Assembly: GCF_025024155.1 (NCBI RefSeq)
Contig: NW_026251794.1
Location: 62,001 to 126,000, forward strand
From: Gamsiella multidivaricata
Lineage: Eukaryota; Mortierellomycota; Mortierellomycetes; Mortierellales; Mortierellaceae
Direction: 5' to 3'
Length of the DNA stretch: 64,000 nucleotides
Part shown: positions 23,134 to 33,163 of the stretch, in pieces
Position numbering within the stretch: the first letter of the stretch is position 1
Layout of the letters: each line of letters begins with the position of its first letter
Notes under the pieces: model-generated
What the model saw: the letters and a program-made list of their open reading frames with translations, nothing else
The model's database searches: none
What the model was told of the DNA's origin: nothing
Position numbers and translations under genes: made by a program

Positions 23134-26100
23134 ATGGGCATAAGAGGCCTTTACAGTACGCTGAAGAAGCGCGGTTTGGATCCAGTTGCCGCGGATCCTC
23201 AAGATTACCAGAACCAAGCTGTTGAGGTTGACCTCTTCGGCGCGTTTTATGGATCCCTCGTTCGCCAGATCACGGATGATTACGATCCAAGCAAGGTCCG
23301 AGCTGTCGGTCTCACGATGGCAGCGCGTTTGGCGAAGGACTTTACCCCTGCGCAATGTACGATTCACATCGATGGTGCCCCATCCCAACAGAAGCGGAAC
23401 GAGCACATCAGGCGAAAGAACAGACTGACAGCGGACCTCAAGAAGTTGCAGGCGGACTTGAAAGTCATGAGCACGAAGTCGTCGAACGGCCAATGGACCT
23501 CGAAGAGCGTGGTAACGAAGATCAAGAAGGGCCTCCGCGATGTATACAGATTTGATGCAGCAGCCAAGTAGACACCCCGGGATGCCTTACGAGAAAAGGG
23601 GTTTTCTGTCTGCACTTGCAGGACCGAGGCCGACACCTGCATTGCACGCACACTGACCATGGCAGCCGGTAGCTTCGTGGTGTCAGCAGATTCCGATCTG
23701 TTGATATATCCGTCGGTCACCAAGGTTTTGCGGCCAATCTTCCACGGCCTGGCCTATGCATTGTATACCAAGGAGAGTGTTACCAATGCACTTCACGTTC
23801 CCAGCGCAGACTATGTGACGTTGCTGGGCATCGTGTCCAAGAACGACTATACTGAGAACATTCCCGGCCTTGAAATAGTTCGCAACCTGGAGATCATCCG
23901 CGCTCTACCCCAGTCGCCCGATATCCGCCATATGCTCGATGCTTACAGATTCATGGCAGCCATCAAAACCCATGAGGTTATCGACCAGAGCCGATTCAAG
24001 CCATCGGAAGGCATCTTTTTGGATCTCGAGGAGAAAGTGCTCCAACTGCAGCCAGGAGATGAGGCCGCCGATGAGGACATGCTCGGCTTTGATTTCAACA
24101 GTGCAGCACCGCAGTTCCGGCACCTCAAGCTGCAGCGATTTGCCGTCGCTGCATATCAGCATGTGAGTAGAAGGTAATTTAAGTGCGACACCACTTCATT
24201 CACGCACGCGTTGTACAGATATCAAGTTCTATAACACCTTTTGCATGGCGATGTATGCGTATATTTACTAGTGCGGTTCCCTTGTACGTTGCGAGGAACT
24301 CAAAGCGGAACCAGTTCCGGCCGATCTTTTCAGACAAGAAATCGATCCTACCACGACAATCGATTGACTTCTCGACTGCCGTACCTCACGATCGCCCACA
24401 GCCAAAAGCAAAGCCCCCCGTCAAGACTCGGAAGGCGGTCGTGAAGAAGAAGAACAAGAAAAAGAGGAAGAAGGGGGCACTGCCGCGAAAACGGAAAGGG
24501 GTGGGCTCTGCCGACCCATCGAACCCACGACCCACTTCTGCAACTGCAGCGGACCGCCGCTTCCGCAAGCTGCATATAACCAAGGCACTCACTATGGGGA
24601 GTATCCAGGCCAACATGAAGCGAATGGATCAGGTCTCGGTTGCAGAAAGCAGGTTCCTTTCAGACAGGCTACGTTCGACGGTTGCGATCCTTAACGCAAT
24701 CCAGATGCATATGTACGAGGCTATTGCACTGGATATCGCGCGGCTTGTTCGTTTCAAGGACACAGCGACAGATGTGACACAGCGGAAGGAGGATATTTCA
24801 GACATTCTCGACAGCAAGGCCTTCTACTTTGCACTCAACACACTCTTGTGCAGTGGTCAAGAAGGACGAGGTTCTCAGGCTGTTCGAGTATCGGTTGCCC
24901 CTGCGCGCAGGATGAGCACTCGAAATACGCCGTTGGTTCCTGGCGTCCCGCAACCGCAAGCACAGGCACAACCACAACCACAACCACAACCACAACCAAC
25001 AGCCACCCATGCCCGACGTGTCTTTGATGCGTACACGACGCTCACCGGCTTTGTCCCCTTTCGCCAACGAGAACCAGAGATGTTCCCTTCGACGGTCCCG
25101 AGGCTTGCTGTTGCGGCAGTCTACAATGCAGTGCGAGTCCATTACTATGGCGCAAAGGTATATTAAAGAATGTGCAAGATGTATCCGTTGTGTTCCTTGC
25201 TTTTCGGAGCACTAGTGTTGACCATTAGCTCTTCAAATTTCTTTAATAGTTTTCCGAGAACGAAGAGCGCCCCGAAGCTGTCAATCCGATTGACTACTTC
25301 TTCGAAAAGAATACCGAGAAGCGCATGTTTGCAGACTTTGTCAAGGCAAAGTTTGCAGCTGGCTTCGTGTTCTTGTCAGAGGCGGACCTTGTCCATTTAT
25401 TCTATACAAGCAATACGACACGGCCGATTATAGTCCGATTGCTGAGCGGTACAGCAGCCCACATTGCGGAAGCCAAGGTTGTCGGCAAGAAAGGGATCCT
25501 CATCGAGAAGCTGCTATACAGACTGGACCCGGCGACACGCTTTGACGGGTATTACAAGAAGGTTTCGCTTCAGAGTGACAGACAGCACCACACAAGGTTC
25601 AAGCTTCGGGGCATCATCTGCACGAACGGATTGGTGCTGCATCTTCTTGCGCATGACACAACGACAACGCGACGCAGAGCACCCCGCCAAAGCATCAGGG
25701 GCGATGACGACGACGAGGATGTGACCCTGTTCCACGATGTTGACGGTGACTATGACCTCGACGACGCGTTCCTTGAAAGTGGAGGGGACGAATCTGGTAC
25801 AGATCCGGTCGCAGCTACGGCGGAACCCGCCAAGAAGAAACGCATCACGCTCCCGTCTTCGACACCAGAAAGTTCAAAGCAGCAGAGGCTGTCGATACAC
25901 CAATTGCCACCCACAGACCCTACTGCGACTGCTTCGTCCTCGTCCAGCTCAGAAGCTCTATCTAGTCCAACGTCAGGCGCAGATACGATCGATGTCACAC
26001 GCAACACCATCAACTGGAAGCGAAGTTCAAAGATCCTAGAAAACGTGGAGGTGCGCTTCAACTCTCCTGGCACTTGTCCACCAGGCGATACTGTGGTCAT

Positions 26101-26954
26101 CGGCATTGACCCGGGTGAGGTTTACACAATGACAGCGACAAGAATTGACCCCGCCTTACCTACGAAAAGAGAGTCTTTACGAATCCGCAGGGCATTCCTC
26201 TACAGGCCTTACATGCTCTTCAAGCGTCCCCTAGAAAAGCAGAAGGCCGCGGCACGCATTGATGTTCTTGAGGCAAGACTGCCCTCATTTGCCGCGGAGA
26301 AGATCGAAGAATATCTGGAGGAGTCTGGCACGGATGGCACCGCCGCGCCCACCACGAGAGTCCGCCTTTTTAACTTTTACAACAGTCAGTGGATGCTAAG
26401 GAAGCGCTGGGATCTTCAAAAGGCTAAACAGGCAATGTATGACTACGCAGTTGCGGCCTTGCTTGACCTTGCCGTTAGCAAGGACTTTGTTGGCCAGCCG
26501 CTGAGCTCGCAGGATGGTGTAAAAGTAGTGTTTGCGATAAAATTGGGCTCCTTTAATTCGCAAACTGGCCTGCCAAGCAAGCATAGCGCACTCGAGAAGA
26601 AATTTGTCGACAAGGTAAGAAGAAGGAAAAAAAAAAAAAAAGAAAAGGGTGGCATACCATCTCTCATCCGCACTGCAACTTTTTCTCATCTGTTTATTTG
26701 TTCCTTGATGCTGCTGATAGGCAAAGGCTATGGGACACACTGTGGTCGGGGTGCACGAGTACTACACCAGTGCTCGGTGCCCTCGTGACCAGTGTATGGC
26801 GTTCTTGGAGTCCGACAAGAGGCGGTCAAAGTACTGCCGAAGCTGTCAAATGTACTTTGGTCGCGATATTGTCGGCTCTGAGAACATTGCCACCGTGTGT
26901 CTGTCGCAAATCCAGAACCAGTGCCGGCCTGCCAAGTTCATGCCATCAATATAA
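23134..26954 (+). CDS. Fusion of FEN1/XPG-type nuclease and Fanzor (TnpB-like) RNA-guided nuclease
   Basis: Five exons join in phase: 23134-23567, 23622-24162, 24219-25157, 25250-26614, 26721-26954 (1170 residues). Residues 1-325 match the XPG-N/XPG-I fold: MGIRGL start, VEVDLFGAFYGS (D33), TIHIDGAPSQQKR (D80), TEADTCIAR (E147, D149), VVSADSDLLIYP (D168, D170) and KNDYTENIPGLE (D220). These are the seven acidic metal ligands of FEN1/EXO1 enzymes, which cut 5' flaps. Residues about 388-418 are a Lys/Arg-rich probable nuclear signal. The C-terminus is Fanzor/TnpB-like: RuvC-I VVIGIDPGEVYTM (D925), VHEYYTSARCP (E1106), zinc finger C1113/C1118/C1132/C1135, and RuvC-III GRDIVGSENIA (D1142). Fanzors are reprogrammable, guide-RNA-directed nucleases often found in transposons. 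The middle (about 420-900) is unrecognised. Exon 2/3 has an alternative junction (24173/24272), also in frame. RNA-guided activity is inferred. Confidence 0.85.
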
Positions 26955-27040
26955 TCATAGGGGGCCGGAACCCTCTTTCAAAATTTGTAAGTTCAACATA
27001 CAAAAAATAACGTGCATGAACACCCAACCCATTCTGAATT

Positions 27041-27828
27041 CTAACCAGTCACTTTTTTACTTGATTTGGGTGATTTCTGGTAGACAGATACTGTAGATGA
27101 ATACCACGGCCATTTGATGTCCATTGTATTCTCTGCACTTGCTCCCCATCCATCCTTGTAGTGGTCGATTATCTCATCTTCCTTGCAGTACGCTATCGGA
27201 TATTCGGGTACCTCAAACCAACCTGGTCTAGTCCTCACTTGCAGCCCTTCTACAAGTCGTCACTTCATCTCGGACGATGTTTTCGACCAGGTGTGTGCCG
27301 CCTGCTGATCCGGTACTGTCCCTCTACTTCCTCCACCACCCAGTGGTGTCTCACCCAATATGTCCTCAAAATAAATAAATATGGATTCCCATCCTAGGTT
27401 TGACAAGGTCTTTGATTCCTCACAAGGGTTCGATTGAGGCATGAAAAGGGTTTCCCATATCATTATCCCGGCAAGGGATATGGACAAAGTTTTTATGCCA
27501 CCAACATGGACGCTGAGGGCAACAGCACTTCCAGTACCACTCACTTTTCAAAGCTTAGTCGTACCTGGGATTGGCTGTTGAGCACCTGCTTTATCTGTCT
27601 TCTTCACTCATGACATGTGGCGAATATTTGCCTGGTGCGGTCTTGTGTCTTGAATATGGTCCTCTGGCTCTTTCCCCTTTGGGTGAACAAAGATTGTGCC
27701 ACTAAATTGGCGAAGTCCAAGGCTCGAATTTCATTGGCTGGTGGTCCTTGAATGGATTTCCGGATTAAAGGGTTCATTCCGGACCAGACCTCTTCGTCAA
27801 CTCTCTCCCCCCATTCTTTTTTACTCAC
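27041..27828 (-). pseudogene. Degenerate minus-strand coding-like sequence, unknown
   Basis: Three minus-strand open stretches (27828-27604, 27544-27260 and 27238-27041) have protein-like composition, for example RKSIQGPPANEIRALDFANL and GWFEVPEYPIAYCKEDEIID. The last two are in the same frame separated by a single TGA near 27257, with no credible intron. No ATG start or consistent splice model was found. I read this as a decayed gene of unknown family; an intact gene with unusual introns cannot be excluded. Confidence 0.35.
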
Positions 27829-27855
27829 TTACACCCACGCACAATCACACAATTC

Positions 27856-28011
<156 letters not shown>

Positions 28012-28020
28012 CTGCACATC

Positions 28021-28886
28021 ATGTCGTTGGCAGCCAAGATTGTCCAAGCAGCAGCTCCACGGATCCCTCGTCCTCGCAAAGCTGTTCTCACTCTTGTACG
28101 TTCTCCTCTTGCTTTGCAAGTTATGCCGCACCATTACAGCAGTGCCTGAAAAACTGTCCTGTACGGATTGCTAACGAGCACTCTCTTATCTTTTCCTCTT
28201 CCCTTCCAACTTGTCCGTATGACACCGATTCTTTTCTTTCGTTTGATTACACCTCGATTCAACCCGGCATCAAATTGTCACCATGATCTCATCAACTGCG
28301 CTGTTTGTATTTTCGCATTTCGGACATTTCGGCTTTGACATATATGTCACCCCATCCCCCAACTAAAAATATTTTTAATACTTTTTTCTCGGACCACGGA
28401 TACTTTTCGTGGAATCGCCCCCTGGATCAACGCGGGCATTGTCACTCGCCGATATCTTGCTCCGTGCGAACAAAACCAGACGCCCGCTGCGGTCACTCGT
28501 CTGCGTACCCTGACAGACGGACCGGAGCCGAAGGTCGTCCGTGTCGGAATCCGCACCAAGGGTTGTTCTGGCCAGCAATACGATCTCCAGTACACCACCA
28601 AGAAGGAGAAGTTCGATGAGGAAATCAAGCAGGATGGTATGGATAGCTTGTACTTGAGACACTGACTGGCTGGTACTTTCCTCCTGGTTCTCTAACGCCT
28701 TTTTGGTTTTATTGGTTTTTTATTTTCGCCACTTTAGGTGTAACGGTGCTTGTGGACAACAAGGCATTGCTCTCAGTGCTTGGATCAGAGATGGACTATG
28801 TCGAGGACAAGCTGTCAGCTCAATTTGTCTTCAACAATCCCAACGTTAAGGAGTCGTGCGGATGCGGCATGAGTTTCATGACGTAG
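28021..28886 (+). CDS. ISA1: Iron-sulfur cluster assembly protein Isa1 (A-type carrier, mitochondrial)
   Basis: Isa1/ISCA1 acts with Isa2 and Iba57 in mitochondrial [4Fe-4S] cluster maturation (family knowledge). Three exons (28021-28095, 28480-28636, 28738-28886) join in phase for 126 residues. Family features are RKAVLTLTPAAVTRLRTL, the first cluster ligand in KGCSGQQYDL (C54), VLVDNKALLSVLGSEMDYV, FNNPNVKESCGCGMSF with C118 and C120, and the family end shortly after. All three conserved cysteines are present. The first 20 residues are Arg/Lys/Ala-rich without acids, consistent with a short mitochondrial presequence. The 384-bp first intron is large for this window. The start follows directly on a TC/AC microsatellite. 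Confidence 0.96.
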
Positions 28887-29473
28887 GAAACCTGTACAGC
28901 ACAGCACAGCACACCCGCCGTTATTCAACTCCAACACCGACCAACAACTTGTAGACATCTCTTGCAGAAGCCGTACCACCACCGCGGTCTTCGGAAATAC
29001 GCACATTATTTTCATCATCATCATCATCGCCAACATTATTATCAGCATTCTCTTTCTCCACACGGTCATACATAGAAGAGTAGAAGGACAACGGTGTCGT
29101 CTCCTATTTTAATCATGTACAATACACTCAGTTATCCAGCTTTATATCTCTCTTGAATATGAGCGTGGATCGCGCTCCTTTTTTTTTTTTGTTGATGCCA
29201 ATGGTCGCCATGCCCCTTTCGTTTTCCGATATCGATGTTCCTTGACCCCCGTCCTGTTTCTTGATGGTTTCCTCTTGCAGCTATGCCGTAAGTGTAAACA
29301 CAGTCACCGGTTAACCCAAGTCGGCGCGCTCAGCGCTTGGTATGTGAAACCTGATCAGCTTTCTTTCCTTCGCGACATCGATTCATCCCTCTCGTTTCTT
29401 TCATTCCTTCCACACAACTGCAACAAGGCAGCCATTGAAGACAGAAAATACATAGGAGCGCCGAACACGAACT
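28887..29473. other. Intergenic ISA1 / seryl-tRNA synthetase
   Basis: 587 bp. A short CAGCA array (about 28896-28911) lies just after the ISA1 stop. The rest is an AT-rich 3' UTR and CT-rich leader. No gene seen. Confidence 0.5.
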
Positions 29474-31446
29474 ATGCTGCGACACATAAGAGCTGTTCCT
29501 CTCAGGTGCAAACCGACCTCAGGGCTTTGCTCAAGGCCAGCAGCGCATGGTCTCCGTCCTGTGGCGCACTGCACTGCGAAGCCAAACTTCTCTCTCGCAA
29601 CAGAACACCAGCAACCTCTCTCGACCTCAAGTCGACTCTGGAAAGCAGTTGACGCGTCAGCGTCAGCACCAGCGGCCCCACATCCCGTCCCAGCCTTGAT
29701 TCTCAAACCCTATATCAATTTCAAGGCTCTGACAAACCCCAAAAAAGCGGAAGCCATGGCCGCCAATATCAAGTATCGCAATTTGCCTGACTCGATCTCG
29801 GTTGCCGCTGTGAGCGAGCTGTACAGGACAGTGATGGAGAAGACGCAGCAACTGGACAAGGCCCGAGCAGAACGGAATCGGATCGCAGCAGAGATGAAGG
29901 CGCTATTTAGTGGCGGGTCGCCCAAAGGTAAAAAGAAGAAGCAAGCAGTAGCAGAGACTTCAGTATCAACATCAGACGACGTGGCGTCTGCAGTATCAAC
30001 GGAGATATCACATGAGGCAAAAGAGCAGCGACGACAGGAGCTGGTGGAGCGCGGTAGGGTTCTCAAGGAAGACATTCATGCGCAGGAAGCTGACCTCACA
30101 GCGCTGGAGACACATTTGTACGATCAAGCGGTCATGATCCCCAACACTACTCACCCAACTACACCTATTGGGCCCGAGTCTGAGGCGCAGCTGGTTCGTG
30201 TGCGTGGATTGCCTCGGTTGAACGTTGGCGTCAAGGCCCATGCACATCCGGGATTCGATAACTTGGACTCAGGCAGCGAAGAAGTCATGGCGCTCATGGG
30301 CAATGTGTCGGACTTCCCTCTGCTGGACCATGTCACACTTGCTAAGCAATTAGACCTGGTAGATTTCGAGTCGGCGACGGCTGCCACGGGAGCAAGGTGG
30401 TACTATCTTAAGAATGAGGCCGCGCTTTTGGAGCTGGCATTGATCCAATTTGCGACCCAGCGCGCAGTCAAGGCTGGATTCATGCCTGTGATCACGCCAG
30501 ATGTGGTTCGCCCAGAAGTCGTCCAGGCGTGTGGATTCCAGCCCCGAGATGAAGCCTCGCAGACGTATTGGGTGTCAACAGTCGCGCCTGGTTCCAGCAG
30601 GGCAGCAACACCAGAGGGAGCACACCATCACCAGCACTCGGCACTGTGCCTTGTTGCGACTGCGGAGATTGCGTTGGCGGGAATGAACCTGAACAAGGTA
30701 GTGGAAGAGAGTCAGTTGCCAATTAAAATGGCTGGATTCGGAAGGGCGTTCAGGGCCGAGGCTGGTTCAAGAGGCGCGGAGGTCAAGGGGTTGTATCGCG
30801 TCCATCAATTCAGCAAAGTAGAATTGTTTGTGCTATCGAAAGCGGATCGAGGTGAGAGCGATCGAATTCTGGAGGAGATTCGACAGTTCCAGGAGGACAT
30901 TTTTGAGGAGCTTGGACTCTGCTACAGGTACTGCATCATCTTTTTCCCCATTGCTGTATTGAATCAACTTTCTTCGGGCATGCTAACCCGTATCTTTTTT
31001 AATACATGTTATATGATAGGGTCCTGGACATGCCTACTGAAGAGTTAGGCGCGAGCGCATACAAAAAGTACGATATTGAGGCATGGATGCCTGGAAGGAA
31101 CAGCTGGGGCGAGATCTCATCGACATCGAACTGCACGGATTACCAGTCTCGACGACTCAACATCCGCTACAGGACTACTAAGATCTTGAACCGCCCAGAG
31201 GCATCATCGTCATCAATATCTGGAGAAGATGAGACATTGACATCTTCCGCAGGCTCCAATTCCTACATGACGACTGAGTTTGTGCACACGTTGAATGGAA
31301 CGGCCATGGCAATCCCCAGAATCATTGTCGCGCTGCTAGAGACCTATCAGCAACAGGATGGATCAGTCCGCTTGCCCCAGTGTCTCTGGCCATTCATGGC
31401 GGGCATTAAAAAGATTACCCCCAAGGACGACAGCACATATCCATAG
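29474..31446 (+). CDS. SARS2: Seryl-tRNA synthetase, mitochondrial
   Basis: Charges mitochondrial tRNA-Ser with serine. Two exons (29474-30927, 31020-31446) join in phase for 626 residues. The first about 70 residues are Arg/Ser/Ala-rich without acids, a mitochondrial presequence. An N-terminal coiled-coil arm follows (about residues 110-225), interrupted by a Lys/Ser-rich insert. The class II core shows the ATTIG-like [15 protein letters not shown], motif 2 ([19 protein letters not shown], then [11 protein letters not shown]), and the motif 3 region [40 protein letters not shown] is the signature serine/tRNA segment. A His/Gly-rich insert near residue 375 (GAHHHQHS) is a lineage feature. The N-terminal extension distinguishes it from the cytosolic enzyme. 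Confidence 0.95.
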
Positions 31447-32206
31447 CACTTTTAAGTGGACGTAATAAATAAATTGAGGATATTTCTAACAATGAAGCAA
31501 ATACGATCGAATACGCTATGAAATGTTAATGATGAAGGTTGAGCTGAACAGCAAACACAGGAGAAATGGCGATTCAAAAAGCGGAAAAGGCTGCGCAGAT
31601 TTCAGGTCCCTTGCGCAACGCCACCAATTCCATAGTGGCAAGGTTTACCCACCGCGATCGGCCTCATCAGTTCTCCTCCTTGCTATCAATCTTATCAAAT
31701 TCGTCCAAAAGCATTAAAACTCCTCGTAAGACTCGCTTTTGTGATTAACGCTGGCGCTGAGGCTGATGTTGCAGGTGAGTATCCATATCGTCGCGTACTA
31801 TTCATCCATCGCTTATTACACTTACAGCTGATGTAGCCCCCAGCCTAGTAGATACGCTGCGGCCAACAGTCTGCTGCAGCAATAACTAGATCTATTAATC
31901 AAAATAAGTAGAGGAAATCACTTCTGTAGCTCATTCATCAGCCAAGGCTGCGGCCTCTGCATTTGTGAAGGCTTCTTGCAGGACCTAGACGAAAGCATGC
32001 GCTTCAATTTTAGTAGTAAAATACTGTGGCTATTGGGAGTGAGCATTATAGCAAGTGAATACAAAGTTAGTCTTAGTGTTTTTCTCGCTATCTCTGTGCT
32101 GCGAGAAGTTAATTCACCTTGGTCATTTCTCAAAAGAGTAAGGAATACAATTCTTACATCGCCGATGAGCTCAAAGACACGCAACACAAGACAATCCGCG
32201 CCTTGG
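31447..32206. other. Start of gene-poor, relic-rich region
   Basis: Only short unconvincing open frames. A small peptide frame at 31566-31748 has no recognisable features. Confidence 0.4.
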
Positions 32207-32232
32207 TTTTTTTTTTTTTTTTTTTTTTTTTT
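32207..32232. repeat. T26 homopolymer
   Basis: Twenty-six T residues just left of a coding relic. On the minus strand it would read as poly-A. Confidence 0.85.
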
Positions 32233-32373
32233 GGAAAAGGTGACCCCTCATATATAAGAAGGCCAAAATATTAAGGATTTGGAGCGGGTAGCTTTCTTCT
32301 TGAAAGAATCGTTGTTATTCACAAAGAAGCTCGACGCTGAGAAGGAGATTCTGGTGGGGATTGCCAGGTACTG

Positions 32374-32502
32374 GACGCATATGTGATGGCAAAAGTCGGA
32401 GACGTCTATACCTTGGCACACCTGGTAGACACTGCGGTCCTGAACATCCTCCGTTCCCTCGGCGCAATCGGTCAGCACTTGCCATACCAGAGAGTACTAT
32501 AG
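32374..32502 (+). pseudogene. Relic fragment of an unknown multi-copy family
   Basis: A 42-residue open stretch containing YVMAKVGDVYTLAHLVDTAV and NILRSLGAIGQHLPYQ ends in TAG. It lacks a start; coding-like sequence in another frame lies directly upstream (about 32280-32386). It resembles the segment HVMARVGHIYVLAHQGD of the minus-strand relic at 33164, so both appear to be decayed copies of one family. Confidence 0.45.
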
Positions 32503-33163
32503 ACGCCCATGAGCCAAAGCACCAAAATATGCTCTTGATGATTTACCTTTTAGCAGATCGCAATACTCTCTTTACTGTATAAAAATGTAGTTGATGTTTC
32601 GCGATCTTTATTCTTTATATATTCAATGAAGAAAATGAGTAGAGTGGGAATCGGCAAGCTTGATGAGAATATCGGACATATTCCAAGCAGCGTTGAGAGC
32701 CTTCGAGAGGGCCGTGCTGGCATGATCAAATGAATGTACATAGGATGAATGGACGGTCGAAAACATTCTCACTATAGATGATGCTCCGGACTAAATTATG
32801 GGGCCGGAGAAGATGCGCAAGTGCAGGCCGAGTTTACGCGCCAGGTGTCTCTTCACGCGCGCTCAAACCGATCGATTGTGATCTTGAGTTTACGTACACA
32901 GCGCAGTTCGCGGTACAGCCTTGGCCTTATTGAACAGTGTAGCGAAAAGACTTTACAATGTGCGCTCTTTATTTCTTTCAGAAACATTGCGGTTATGAAT
33001 TTAAAGCATCAACCGATCCTATCAGCCCATTTCCGGGACCCCATGTTTTATCGGAATGTAAACGCAGCAAAGTGAAGGCAGCAAGACGTTATAAACACAT
33101 TTTTTTCTGGTGTACAGAAAAAATAAATATGTACATAAATACAAATACAGATGCAAATAGTAT
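32503..33163. other. Intergenic, no gene seen
   Basis: 660 bp of AT-rich sequence with short unconvincing open frames only. Confidence 0.4.

Noticed and set aside
24183..25166. Separate Fanzor-like gene starting near 24183
   Set aside because: No suitable ATG near the frame start and the exon 2 frame joins it in phase through a normal-length intron, so one gene is the simpler model.
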